Shown here: one piece after another, positions 34,338-42,846 of the stretch
Layout: every line of letters begins with the position of its first letter
How positions within the stretch are numbered: position 1 is the first letter of the stretch
NCBI RefSeq assembly: GCF_023197165.1
Contig: NZ_JALPRD010000014.1
Span: 1-64,000 of the forward strand
Origin: Sphingopyxis sp. MSC1_008
GTDB lineage: Bacteria > Pseudomonadota > Alphaproteobacteria > Sphingomonadales > Sphingomonadaceae
Direction of reading: 5' to 3'
Length of the DNA stretch: 64,000 bases
Made by a program: the position numbers and the translations under genes
The notes under the pieces: model-generated
What the model saw: only the letters and a program-made list of their open reading frames with translations
What the model was told of the DNA's origin: nothing
The model's database searches: none

Positions 34338-34943
34338 TCAGGCACGAAACGACGCCCTCGCCGGATCGCGCGCCATTGCCTGGAACATGGGAAGAGTGAC
34401 GTCGATGATCACGCCGATGGCCAAAGCATAGAATATGGTTCCTATGCCTATCGTTCCCCCGAGGAGCCAGCCCAGCACCAAGACGGAAATCTCGATACCG
34501 GTACGGGTAAGGCGGATCGACCAGCCGCTGCGGGCGGCGAGACCGGTCATCAACCCGTCCCGAGGCCCTGGGCCAAGCCCAGCTCCGATATACATGCCGC
34601 TCGCGATGCCGTTGAGAATGATCGCCGCGATCAGCATTGCGACACGCACAGCTAGCGAGGCCGGCTGAGCAAGAAACATCAGTGCCGCGTCTGCGGCGAG
34701 GCCGATGAGGACCACATTGCTGATCGTCCCGATACCGGGTCGCTGGCGTAGCGGGATCCAAAGCAGCATAAGCAAGGCGCCCACGCCGATGATCACCGTC
34801 CCGAAACTGACGTTCAAGCGCAGCGAAATGCCTTCGTGGAGTGCGTTCCAAGGATCGAGGCCAAGACCGGCACGCACCATCATGGCGGACGAAAGGCCAT
34901 AGAGAACAAGGCCGACGTAAAGAAGGATAAGGCGACGCAGCAT
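34338..34943 (-). CDS. yczE: YczE/YitT-type integral membrane protein
   Basis: The product has about 201 residues with five or six hydrophobic segments. The start of the family is evident: LRRLILLYVGLVLYGLSSAM, VRAGLGLDPWNALHEGISLR with the conserved Gly-Leu-Gly-x-x-Pro-Trp motif, and a repeated element GAGLGPGPRDGLMTGLA in the second half. It is divergent from a MocR-type regulator 60 bases away, the known YczR-YczE arrangement. An alternative GTG start lies at 34985 but would run into the regulator promoter. Its function is not established; it may be a transporter. Confidence 0.85.
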   Translation of the reverse strand: MLRRLILLYVGLVLYGLSSAMMVRAGLGLDPWNALHEGISLRLNVSFGTVIIGVGALLMLLWIPLRQRPGIGTISNVVLIGLAADAALMFLAQPASLAVRVAMLIAAIILNGIASGMYIGAGLGPGPRDGLMTGLAARSGWSIRLTRTGIEISVLVLGWLLGGTIGIGTIFYALAIGVIIDVTLPMFQAMARDPARASFRA

Positions 34944-35005
34944 TGGACTGATATCGCCAAAAATGGCATGCTGATAAAGAGCCACTTTTTTCGGATTGGA
35001 CCAAT
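34942..35005. promoter_or_regulatory. Divergent yczE/MocR control region with repeated ATTGGAC
   Basis: ATTGGAC occurs at 34942-34948 and again at 34995-35001 in the same orientation, 53 bases apart. The second copy is part of the near-palindrome ATTGGACCAAT (34995-35005), which overlaps the regulator start codon. MocR proteins bind direct repeats, so these are candidate sites. Confidence 0.4.
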
Positions 35006-36416
35006 GATCGCACGTAAAACGGGAGCGGCCTCGTTGCTGAGGCTTCTCGGCAACTGGCGCCCGATAGGATCGCGCGAGCCGGCGTACCGGCTGCTTGCGG
35101 CGGCCTTGCGGCTCCTAATACTCGACGGCAGGCTTGGGTTGGAGACGCGATTGCCCGGCGAGCGCGACCTGGCCGCAGCGATCGGGCTCAGCCGCGGCAC
35201 GATCGCCGCAGCCTTCGCAGAGTTGCGCGCCGATGGTTTTCTGGCAAGCCGGCATGGCTCGGGCTCGCTCGTTACGGTGCCGTCGGGTCCAGCGGCGCGA
35301 CGAGAGTCGACGACAAGGATCGACTTCTCGGTCGCCGCCAGTCCAGCGGGGCCTGCGATTCACCAGGCGTATGTCGAGGCGCTCTCCGCACTGCCAGCAC
35401 ATTTGTCCTCGACCGGCTATGACGCGTTCGGCATTGCAGAGCTACGAAGCGAAATTGCCGCCCACTACGCCGCGCGTGGGCTGCCCACGACCGCGGACGA
35501 AATCATGGTGGTCAATGGCGCACTGGCCGGATTTGGGCTGGTGCTGCGGCTCTTGACAGGACCGGGCGACCGCGTCGTCGTTGATCATCCGACCTATCCC
35601 CTGGCCATCGCTGCGATCCGCGCCACCGGCTGCCGTCCGGTACCGGTGCCGCTTCCCGAGACCGGCTGGGACATCGATGGTCTCGCGGCGACGATCAGCC
35701 AGACGGCACCACGCCTCGCCTATCTTTTGCCAGATCATCACAACCCGACCGGCCGCTGCATGGACGCCGAGACGCGTGCCGCAGTGACGGCAATAGCGCG
35801 ACGAAGCCGGACGATGATCGTGGCGGACGAGACGATGGTCGACCTGTGGTACGAAAACGAACCTCCGCCGCCGCTCGCAGCCTATGACTGCGATGGTCAG
35901 ATTATCACACTGGGGTCGACCGCAAAAAGCTTTTGGGGCGGGCTCAGGATCGGCTGGATACGGGCGCCAAGTCCGATCATCGCATCTCTCGCCGCAATCC
36001 GCGAAGCGGTCGATCTGGGATCGCCGGTGGTAGAGCAAATCGCCGTTGCGCGACTTCTCGCTACAGCCGACACGCATCTCCCGCAACGCCGACGGGACCT
36101 GTGCTATCGCCGCGATATGCTGGTATCGGCCGGCGAAGCCGTTTTGCCGGAGTGGCGCTTCCCCTGCCCCGCAGGAGGCCTCAGCTGCTGGGTTGAACTG
36201 CCGCAGCCGATCGCGACCCGACTTGCAGTCGCAGCCGAGGCGATCGGCGTTCGCATCATTGCCGGGTCCCGCTTCGGGGTCGACGGCGCTTTCGAGCGCA
36301 ACATCCGCATGCCCTTCACCGGCGATGTAGCCGATCTTCGCAGTGCACTTGAACTCATTGCACCTCTTGGTCGCCAACTGGCCCGCGAGGAGGCGCCCCG
36401 ATCCCGAATGGCGTGA
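35004..36416 (+). CDS. yczR: MocR-type (GntR-aminotransferase fusion) transcriptional regulator, YczR-like
   Basis: The product has 470 residues. The N-terminal GntR winged helix (residues 25-95) contains RLPGERDLAAAIGLSRGTIA and ADGFLASRHGSGSLV; the C-terminal part is a fold-type I aminotransferase domain. Its features are DRVVVDHPTYPLAIAAI, LLPDHHNPTGRCM, the Asp of MIVADETMVDLWYE and the PLP Lys in ITLGSTAKSFWGGLRIGW. MocR regulators sense PLP-linked amines. The divergent YczE-type membrane protein supports the YczR assignment. ATG at 35004 is used because the frame upstream is inside the YczE promoter and gene. Confidence 0.9.
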   Translation: MIARKTGAASLLRLLGNWRPIGSREPAYRLLAAALRLLILDGRLGLETRLPGERDLAAAIGLSRGTIAAAFAELRADGFLASRHGSGSLVTVPSGPAARRESTTRIDFSVAASPAGPAIHQAYVEALSALPAHLSSTGYDAFGIAELRSEIAAHYAARGLPTTADEIMVVNGALAGFGLVLRLLTGPGDRVVVDHPTYPLAIAAIRATGCRPVPVPLPETGWDIDGLAATISQTAPRLAYLLPDHHNPTGRCMDAETRAAVTAIARRSRTMIVADETMVDLWYENEPPPPLAAYDCDGQIITLGSTAKSFWGGLRIGWIRAPSPIIASLAAIREAVDLGSPVVEQIAVARLLATADTHLPQRRRDLCYRRDMLVSAGEAVLPEWRFPCPAGGLSCWVELPQPIATRLAVAAEAIGVRIIAGSRFGVDGAFERNIRMPFTGDVADLRSALELIAPLGRQLAREEAPRSRMA

Positions 36417-36476
36417 TCTGAAGCAACAATGCGCAAGATGGCCGTCGCCACAATCTCGCAACGACTCTCACCGCGA

Positions 36477-38705
36477 TCAAAAAGAGTGGCGCATGCCGAT
36501 GGCAACGCTGCGGCCGCGTAGCGGCGACTGATCCTTCACAAAAGACGTATGAGCAAAGGCCAACTGGTTACTAAGGTTGCTCCCGCGTAAATACAGCTCC
36601 ACGCTCTTCTTCCCGCCGCCCATTTCGAAGCGGTAAGCCAGCGTGGCATTTAACATGTCATAGCCCGCCGTACGCGTCTCATAGGAAGCGATGCGCTCCT
36701 GGCCGAAGGTCCGAAAATACTCCGCATTGGCCGATATGGGCCCCGAGGCGTAGTCGTAGCGGACGCCGAGCCGGCCCGGCGGGATGCGGGGCAGATTGTC
36801 GCTGTCGTCCTTGAGATCGGCGCGCACATAGTCGCCGAACAACGTCAGGCGCGACGCCCGATCGATCTGGTGGCTTATCTGTCCATCAAGGCCGATGAAG
36901 CGCGCGTCGACCGGCGTATAGACAAGGTAACGGTAGAGGCCGCCGGACCCCAACGTCTGTTCGTCGAGGAACTTTGCAAACACATAATCGTCGACGTCCT
37001 GATAGAATAGCCCGATCTCAAATTTGGTAGGTCCCGAAGCTTTCCGCAGCGTGAGATTCACCGCCTTCGTGGTCTCGATGACATCGGGATATTTCTGAAG
37101 TCCGCCCGAGCCTTTGATGAGCCCCGTTTCATAGCTGTTGGTTGCCAGACTGTTGCTCGACGCATAGATTTCCCTGACGCCCGGCATGCGTTCCGAACGG
37201 CTCACCGACAGCGAGGCCGAGTAGCCCTCGCCGAAGCGCAACGTACTCGCGATCGACGCGGAGAATGGAGCGGCTTTCGAACTGGGCCAGTTGCGGGGAT
37301 GAACCTGCGAATAAGCTTTCGTGGCGATTTCGCGCTGGGCCGGGGTCAGCGTAGCGAGCAACACCGGATTGACGAAATATTCCAGGAGAAACGGAACCCT
37401 GATTTCGCGCCAGTCCTTGCGCGCGGACACCTCCACCTCGAGCGCGCCGAAGGAACGGCGTTCCGCGACAAACAGGGCGCGGCCCTCCGTGACAAAGTTC
37501 AACGGCACATGGCCTTCATGCGCGTCGTTGTAATCGAGCCCCGAAAAAGTGCTGTGCGTGTATTGCACGCCGAACGAGCCGGAAAAACCCAGGATGGGGG
37601 CGTGTGTGAGCTCTAGCCGACCATCATACACCTTGTTCAAATAGCGCGAAAAGAGCGTTTCGCCGTCGATCTCGTTGTGGGCATAGTCGGTGTAGGAGAG
37701 ACGAAGTCGCGCGTGTGCGATCCCGGGCAGCAAATCATCAAAATCGCCGCGGACGTCGAGACGTTCGCTGCGCAGCTTTATGAAGGCCGTGTGACTGTCG
37801 TCGGAAGCCAAGAAAGGATCGGTGAACGAACCATGAGTCTCGCAGTGCAGTGCAACGCCGTGCAAATGGCAGACGCCGCCCTCGTGGGAATGGCCGGGTA
37901 ATCCATATTCGCTGTCGTTGCGGGTGTAGGCGGCGCCGACATATCCTTTCGATGTAATCCACGATGCGCCGAGGCTGTAGCTCGAGCCGTCAGCAAAGGA
38001 GTCGCGTAGCTTATCGCTGCCATAGGCATCGGGGACGTCATAATCGTCGCTCCTGCGCCGCGATCCCTCAGCGTGAAGGGCGAAGGATCCAAGGCCGGCC
38101 GTAACGCGGCCGACGACGGTTTTCTCCGCGTCGCCTGTTCCAAAACGAACTTCGGTCGCGCCGGACAGCCCGCCGTCAGGGAGCGCCTTCGGTACCCTTC
38201 CATCGATCAGATTGATCGCGCCATTCACGGCGTTTCCGCCATAGCGCGTGGCGGCCGGCCCACGCAGTATCTCGATTTCGTCGAGGAGCAAGGGATCGGT
38301 GGTGACGGCGTGGTCGGGCGACACCGAGGAAACATCGAACAGATTTGCGCCATCGCTCAAAATCTCGATGCGCGGAACCGTTTGCCCCCGGATAACCGGA
38401 CGCGAAGCGCCACCGCCGAAGTTGTCGAGGTGTACGCCTGGCAGCCCGGCAAGCGTTTCACCGAGGCCGCCCTGACGGCGATGCGCAAGTTCGGGGCCAG
38501 AAAGCAGTTGAACCGGCAACGGCGAAGACCGTGCGGCATCGAGCGATCGGCCTGTGACGACGATATCGTCGGACGACGACTTTTGATCCCGCCCCTCCCG
38601 TTCTGCCGTATATTCCTCGCTCTTGGCGAGTCCGGGTGAGCTGAAGGCAGCTGAAGTCAACACCATAAGCGCGAGGACGCTTCGGCAAAAATTGGCTGAA
38701 CTCAT
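36477..38705 (-). CDS. znuD: ZnuD-like TonB-dependent zinc receptor
   Basis: The product has 742 residues from the ATG at 38705, giving a signal peptide ending near FSSPGLA. The plug starts at DIVVTGRSLDAARSSPLPVQ with VIRGQTVPRIEILSDG and LRGPAATRYGGNAVNGAI. The barrel contains a His/Cys-rich loop, GLPGHSHEGGVC, LHGVALHC and ETHGS (around residues 265-295), which in ZnuD binds zinc at the surface. It ends RSVAIGMRHSF with a terminal Phe. It imports zinc or a zinc-haem type ligand under zinc limitation and would be expected under Zur control, though no clear Zur box was recognised in its leader. Confidence 0.9.
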   Translation of the reverse strand: MSSANFCRSVLALMVLTSAAFSSPGLAKSEEYTAEREGRDQKSSSDDIVVTGRSLDAARSSPLPVQLLSGPELAHRRQGGLGETLAGLPGVHLDNFGGGASRPVIRGQTVPRIEILSDGANLFDVSSVSPDHAVTTDPLLLDEIEILRGPAATRYGGNAVNGAINLIDGRVPKALPDGGLSGATEVRFGTGDAEKTVVGRVTAGLGSFALHAEGSRRRSDDYDVPDAYGSDKLRDSFADGSSYSLGASWITSKGYVGAAYTRNDSEYGLPGHSHEGGVCHLHGVALHCETHGSFTDPFLASDDSHTAFIKLRSERLDVRGDFDDLLPGIAHARLRLSYTDYAHNEIDGETLFSRYLNKVYDGRLELTHAPILGFSGSFGVQYTHSTFSGLDYNDAHEGHVPLNFVTEGRALFVAERRSFGALEVEVSARKDWREIRVPFLLEYFVNPVLLATLTPAQREIATKAYSQVHPRNWPSSKAAPFSASIASTLRFGEGYSASLSVSRSERMPGVREIYASSNSLATNSYETGLIKGSGGLQKYPDVIETTKAVNLTLRKASGPTKFEIGLFYQDVDDYVFAKFLDEQTLGSGGLYRYLVYTPVDARFIGLDGQISHQIDRASRLTLFGDYVRADLKDDSDNLPRIPPGRLGVRYDYASGPISANAEYFRTFGQERIASYETRTAGYDMLNATLAYRFEMGGGKKSVELYLRGSNLSNQLAFAHTSFVKDQSPLRGRSVAIGMRHSF

Positions 38706-38879
38706 GCTCTTAATGCTCTCCTTCGTCGATCGGCTGCCCATAGGAGACGTTATCACATATCGTCAATCACGAATTTGAACGATTCCCTTCGGGCGCGGGC
38801 TCGCGCCGTTAACTCGCGGCAAAATCCGGGTCGCCACCGCAAATTGCGATTTATCCTTCGCTAACCCGGCTGGGTGAAC

Positions 38880-39611
38880 GATGTTGCGGCGATGCGGCTT
38901 GGAGCCGCCCTGTCATCCTGTTTCGCGCCCCGCAGAACCCAAGCCGCCGAAACTGCTGCGGGACCATGTCTTCGGTGACGATTACGGACATGGTTGAGCC
39001 CTCGGCCACGCAAGCGATAGCTTCGGCCTCCAGCGACCATGGCGCCCCGCAGACGATCGTCCATGACGTCGAACCGATCGAGATAATAGCGATCTCATCT
39101 CGGTATGAGCGAATGTCGCGGGTGAGCCTCGCAGCCCCGGCAATGTCATTGGCGCTGGCGACGGCGCGCATTTTGGTGCCGTCGAGCGACACAAGATCAC
39201 CGCACCAGGCCTTGCTCCCACCAAAGGTGATGAAGGCCGCACTCATCTTGACGGTCGCCTCTGGGTTGTCGTGCCGGAAAGCGGCGAAGGTGCGATAGTC
39301 GGAAGCGAGGCGTCGGATGGAGCCACATCGCCTCGAGATCGCGCAGGCACGTCCGTTCCAGATACCGCGAGGAGCGTAGTTGGTTGAGATAGCGCCAGAT
39401 ATATAGACGAAGCATGTCGGCTCGGATGATAGCCAGGGCGGTCCGTCGATGCGACTATTGCGCGCCGAAATCCGAGGTCCGCCTGATCGAGGCTCTGGAC
39501 AAAGCAATCTAAGATGCGAACCAGCGCACTTCGCCGACATAGCCATCGACACAGGCTGGCAGCAAACTTGCCTATTGTCTGTCATGTCCCTCGATAAAGC
39601 CACTCGTCGTT
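38880..39611 (-). pseudogene. Decayed IS1182-like transposase
   Basis: Pieces of one transposase appear in succession on the reverse strand but in different frames with stops between. They are an N-terminal stretch like IEGHDRQ-ASLLPACVDGYVGE (39611-39550), then SALVRILDCFVQSLDQADLG, then MLRLYIWRYLNQLRSSRYLE (from 39415), then DYRTFAAFRHDNPEATVKMS and VSLDGTKMRAVASANDIAGA. The order and wording match IS1182-type transposases (DNPVR-IDAFV, LKLYLYGYLNR-RSSR-LE, VDGTK). The C-terminal catalytic part is missing. At least two frameshifts and several stops make it inactive. Confidence 0.75.
38943..38997. repeat. Dispersed fragment, copy A
   Basis: This 55-base segment in the 3-prime part of the decayed transposase is similar (roughly three in four bases, one gap) to bases 42209-42264, in the same orientation. 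Both share the exact 13-mer GCGGGACCATGTC (38958-38970 here). The two copies bracket the Rrf2/FAD-reductase/methyltransferase operon. Confidence 0.5.
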
Positions 39612-39783
39612 GCGCCCCCGACAACTTCGTTGCTGTCGATCTACCGTTCAAACCGACGTCACACCACCGAGAGTCGCCGATCCGTTTGCCAGACGAGTCA
39701 GGTAACCATGCGCAAAAGCGTCCAGCACCGGGACATCCGATGATCACGCCTGCGCTTGCAGAAGGGCGCCAGTCCGGACAAAA

Positions 39784-40461
39784 TCATGCTCGGGATACCC
39801 ATCCCCTGAACGAAAATCCCACGTAGAACAGAGCGACATCGGAAAAACCGGCCTCACGTAGAACAGCCTCCTCCTCGTCGGTCGAAAGGAGGGGCAGGAG
39901 TTCGGCCATCTTTGCGCCCGACATGCGCGCTTGGGCAAAGTCCGCGCCCGATCCGCTCGCGAACGCCGCCGATCGCCCCAGCCATACGGAAGCGTCAGTC
40001 CCGCCGGGAAAGCTGTGATGCGCGACGACGAGCGGCGCGCCCGACTTCAGGCGCCGACGGATTTCGCGCAAGGTGCGTAGCCGCTCGTCTTTCTCCAGAA
40101 AGTGCAGCGTGAGCAGGCAGCAGGCGCCATCGAACGGCCCCGCCGGAGCGGCATCGATAAAGCCCTGAATGAGATCGACGCGAGTCTGCAGCGGTCCCAA
40201 CACATTGCAGGCAAGATCGATCATCTCGGCCGACGGATCGACGCCGATGAAGCGCCAAGACGGCTGCGCCTCGGCGAACGCTTTCAGCTCAAGCCCCCCG
40301 CCGGCGCCGACGACAAGGATGTCGGCTGTCTCGGGCGCGCATTCGGCCAGCAGGATCGTCGCCATGCGATGAATATCGGCGAAGCCTGGCACCCTGCGCG
40401 GCGTCTCCTCGATATAACCGGCCACCATTCCCGGGTCCGTGAAGGGCCGCATCCAGTCCAT
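39784..40461 (-). CDS. Class I SAM-dependent methyltransferase
   Basis: The product has 225 residues. The SAM-binding motif I is ADILVVGAGGGLELKAFAEA, motif II GVDPSAEMIDLACNV, followed by GFIDAAPAGPFDGACCLLTL and LREIRRRLKSGAPLVVAHHS, the standard Rossmann methyltransferase order. The start overlaps the stop of the FAD reductase (TGATG), so the two are translated together under the Rrf2 regulator. The Cys-rich CCLL after motif III and the pairing with a thioredoxin-reductase-like enzyme suggest a detoxification role, but no substrate can be named. Confidence 0.88.
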   Translation of the reverse strand: MDWMRPFTDPGMVAGYIEETPRRVPGFADIHRMATILLAECAPETADILVVGAGGGLELKAFAEAQPSWRFIGVDPSAEMIDLACNVLGPLQTRVDLIQGFIDAAPAGPFDGACCLLTLHFLEKDERLRTLREIRRRLKSGAPLVVAHHSFPGGTDASVWLGRSAAFASGSGADFAQARMSGAKMAELLPLLSTDEEEAVLREAGFSDVALFYVGFSFRGWVSRA

Positions 40462-41354
40462 CAGCCAAACACCAGCGCACGGTGGACCGACGTTCCCGCC
40501 GTTACTCCATCGGCGACCGCCCAACTCACACTGTGCGGCGCGCGGGCGATGTCGCCTGCGGCGTAAAGGCCCGGCACGGTGGTCATCTTGTCGCCGTCGG
40601 TCCGGATGATTGGCCCCATCGGTCCGTCGTCAATCGCGGCGCCGAGCTGCGCGGCGATTGGACTGGCGAGAGAGGATTGCGGCGCGACGTACAGCGCCGC
40701 CAACGGAATTACGCGGCCATCTTCCAGAGCGACCGCGGACAAGTCGCTCCCGTCTCCGACCAGGCGTTCGACCTTGCCTGACTCGACCGTCACGCCATGC
40801 TTCGCGAGCAGGTCCGCATCGGTCGGTTCAGGTGTCATTCCGTTGAGAAACAGCGTCGTCGGTCCCCATTCGGCGACAAGGCAGGCCTGATGCGCGGACA
40901 CGGGCGTGCGGGCGAGCACGCCGAGCGGCCGATCGCTAAACTCGAAGCCGTGACAATAGGGACAATGCAGCACCGTCTTTCCCCAGCGTTCGCACAAGCC
41001 GGGGATCGGCTCGAGACCGTCGCGCAGCCCGAAGGCGAGGACCACCTTGCGGGATGCAATCTGCTCGCCGGTCGACAGCGAGACGAGGAAGCCGTCGCCA
41101 GAAACGCGCGCTTCGGTCGCTTCCCCTGTCAGCAGGGTCGCGCCGGGATAGGCGGCGAGTTGCTCGCGCGCCTGGGCGAGGATGGATTGCGGATTGCTGC
41201 CATCGGACCCCAGAAATCCATGCGAGGCCTCGGCGAAGCGGTTACGCGGCTGCCCCGCGTCGATGACGCAGACGCGGCGCCGCGCCCGCGCAAGATAGGT
41301 GGCGGCGGCGAGCCCGGCGAAGGCGCCTCCGATGATGACGACGTCATGCTGCAT
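40461..41354 (-). CDS. NAD(P)/FAD-dependent oxidoreductase, thioredoxin-reductase-like
   Basis: The product has 297 residues. It opens [20 protein letters not shown] (FAD) and has a redox-active disulfide motif Cys-Pro-Tyr-Cys in [16 protein letters not shown]. The C-terminal FAD motif is [20 protein letters not shown]. It is smaller than true thioredoxin reductase and lacks a clear second GxGxxG dinucleotide site; the equivalent region reads [13 protein letters not shown], so NAD(P)H binding may be altered, as in DTR/bacillithiol-reductase or gliotoxin-oxidase-like members. It overlaps the Rrf2 gene by 11 bases. Confidence 0.88.
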   Translation of the reverse strand: MQHDVVIIGGAFAGLAAATYLARARRRVCVIDAGQPRNRFAEASHGFLGSDGSNPQSILAQAREQLAAYPGATLLTGEATEARVSGDGFLVSLSTGEQIASRKVVLAFGLRDGLEPIPGLCERWGKTVLHCPYCHGFEFSDRPLGVLARTPVSAHQACLVAEWGPTTLFLNGMTPEPTDADLLAKHGVTVESGKVERLVGDGSDLSAVALEDGRVIPLAALYVAPQSSLASPIAAQLGAAIDDGPMGPIIRTDGDKMTTVPGLYAAGDIARAPHSVSWAVADGVTAGTSVHRALVFG

Positions 41355-41808
41355 GGTCGGTCTCCAGCGCGATTGATCCGCCGCGTTTGGTAAGTCGCGC
41401 ATGAAAGTCGGCGCTCAGCACGGCGAGGGAGATTTCGCCGAAGCGGCGAAGAAGAAGCATCTCAGCCTCATCGAACGTCTTGCCGAGCGCGGCGTTGACC
41501 GCCTGCTCGACAAGGCAGCCCGGCTCATCGGTGCGATTGCCGATGGCCAGCAGTTCGGGTCGGCCTAGCGCCTCGTAAATGTCGCGAAGTGTCACCGCGC
41601 TGAGATCGCACGTGATCGTCCAGCCCCCGCCATGGCCTTTTTCGGACTGGACGTAGCCCCGATCGCGAAGACCCGCCATCAGCCGACGGATCACCACGGG
41701 ATTGGTGTCCATCGCGCGCGCCAGCGTATCCGAGGTACTCGGACCGGGCTGCTCCGCCATATGCAAAAGGACGTGGAGCACGCCCGATAATCGGCTATCT
41801 CTTCTCAT
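41344..41808 (-). CDS. Rrf2 family transcriptional regulator
   Basis: The product has 154 residues with the winged-helix N-terminus typical of Rrf2 ([20 protein letters not shown], then [20 protein letters not shown] and [11 protein letters not shown]). The iron-sulfur Cys cluster of IscR/NsrR (three Cys) is absent; only one Cys ([10 protein letters not shown]) remains, so it may sense thiol or oxidative state by a single Cys. It is the first gene of an operon with the FAD oxidoreductase and methyltransferase. Confidence 0.9.
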   Translation of the reverse strand: MRRDSRLSGVLHVLLHMAEQPGPSTSDTLARAMDTNPVVIRRLMAGLRDRGYVQSEKGHGGGWTITCDLSAVTLRDIYEALGRPELLAIGNRTDEPGCLVEQAVNAALGKTFDEAEMLLLRRFGEISLAVLSADFHARLTKRGGSIALETDHAA

Positions 41809-42334
41809 GCAACTTCATATGGTGCGAGATGGCTGACTTATCAACCCTTGAGCGAGGGAGGTGATTGGATGAGGAGGGGCAGTTGATACTGCTCAGCTCG
41901 CCCGCAGCGTTCCATTTTCAGAATTGGTGCCGCCGCAGCCTGCACACACCCAAGACGCGTGTATAGAAATCGATGAGGCGGGGCGCGCGGACGGACTTCA
42001 GAACGACATGGCTCATCAGCAACGGGCGACCAGTCCCTCGATCGGAGGGGCCGCCGCGCTCAAGCTCGCGCTGCTTATGTGGGGATGGCGATATCGCGGC
42101 CTTTTGCTGGTTGGAGCCGCCTGTAGCCCCTATCGAGCGACAGAAGGATATAATCGGCCTCCCCGCGGTTCCGCAGGCGACTCCGCCTGTTGAGCGCCGG
42201 TAGGACTTGCCGCCGCAACACCGAGCGGGACCATGTCACCGATAAGGATTGCGGATATTCTTGACCGGCAGACCGCGTGCGTGCGCCTCGGCCGTCAGAC
42301 GAACGTAGCAAGACGCGCGAACAACCGGGTTTCC
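41809..42334. other. 526-base gap between Rrf2 and MarR genes, with mobile-element remnant
   Basis: No intact gene is seen. The part 42100-42265 resembles the 3-prime flank of the decayed transposase 3 kb to the left. The part next to 41809 must carry the Rrf2 operon promoter. Reverse-strand translation of 42075-42200 gives a weakly transposase-like piece (LDRGYRRLQPAKGRDIAIP), too degraded to assign. Confidence 0.45.
42209..42264. repeat. Dispersed fragment, copy B
   Basis: This is the partner of 38943-38997, in the same orientation, with the exact 13-mer GCGGGACCATGTC at 42225-42237. An upstream TTGGAGCCGCC is also shared at different spacing. It marks a second insertion or one arm of a rearrangement. 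Confidence 0.5.
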
Positions 42335-42799
42335 CTAGCACATTGCCTCGACCAGCTTGCGCATCAGACGCACCAGATCGTCGAAATCCTTCCGCTCCCA
42401 ATCCGCGAACATGCCGATTGCCATTTCCTTGCGCGCCGCGTCGAGTGCGTCGGTCGCCTGCTTACCAGCCGCAGTGACGAGCGCTTCGCGTATCCGCTTG
42501 TCCGCCGCACCTGGCCGTCGCTTGACCAGCCCGAGTTCTTCGAGCCGGGCGACCTGGCGGCTTACCGTGGTATAGTCGCGGCCGACCCGGCCAGCCAGGT
42601 CCACCACGCCGATCGGGCCGAACCGCTCGACCAGCACGAGCAGCGGGAACAGCGCTCGTTCGAGCGAAAGGCCCGCCTTGGCGAGCAATTCCACATCCCG
42701 TTCGGGCTGGTTCATGATGACTGCGATGTCGATCAGCGAACGGTGCAGCTCGGGCAGCAACGCGGCAATATGTGCATTATGCACTTTTCTATTTGACAC
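42335..42799 (-). CDS. MarR family transcriptional regulator
   Basis: The product has 154 residues from the GTG at 42799, which has GGGGG eight bases upstream; an ATG at 42835 lies inside the operator and is less likely. The winged helix is VVDLAGRVGRDYTTVSRQVA, RLEELGLVKRRPGAADKRIR and EALVTAAGKQ, with the conserved Asp-x-Arg wing. It is divergent from the FAD monooxygenase, and two copies of one palindrome flank the shared control region, one of them inside its own first codons. It should repress both genes until a phenolic or drug-like ligand is present. Confidence 0.9.
   Translation of the reverse strand: MSNRKVHNAHIAALLPELHRSLIDIAVIMNQPERDVELLAKAGLSLERALFPLLVLVERFGPIGVVDLAGRVGRDYTTVSRQVARLEELGLVKRRPGAADKRIREALVTAAGKQATDALDAARKEMAIGMFADWERKDFDDLVRLMRKLVEAMC
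42770..42784. promoter_or_regulatory. MarR-type operator, distal copy
   Basis: ATGTGCATTATGCAC is identical to the first 15 bases of the palindrome at 42819-42835, 49 bases away centre to centre. It lies just upstream of the -35 hexamer of the monooxygenase promoter and within the first codons of the MarR gene. Confidence 0.75.
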
Positions 42800-42821
42800 C
42801 AGCCTATCCCCCTTGGATATG
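42793..42821 (+). promoter_or_regulatory. Promoter of the FAD monooxygenase gene
   Basis: A perfect TTGACA (42793-42798) is followed at 16-17 bases by GGATAT/GATATG (42815-42821) as -10. It is flanked by the two operator copies, the second of which covers the -10/+1 region. Confidence 0.6.
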
Positions 42822-42835
42822 TGCATTATGCACAT
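42819..42835. promoter_or_regulatory. MarR-type operator, proximal copy (17-bp palindrome)
   Basis: ATGTGCAT-T-ATGCACAT is a perfect palindrome around one central base. It overlaps the probable -10/transcription start of the monooxygenase promoter and ends one base before its AGGAG ribosome site, so bound MarR would block initiation. Confidence 0.8.
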
Positions 42836-42846
42836 AGGAGTTCATT

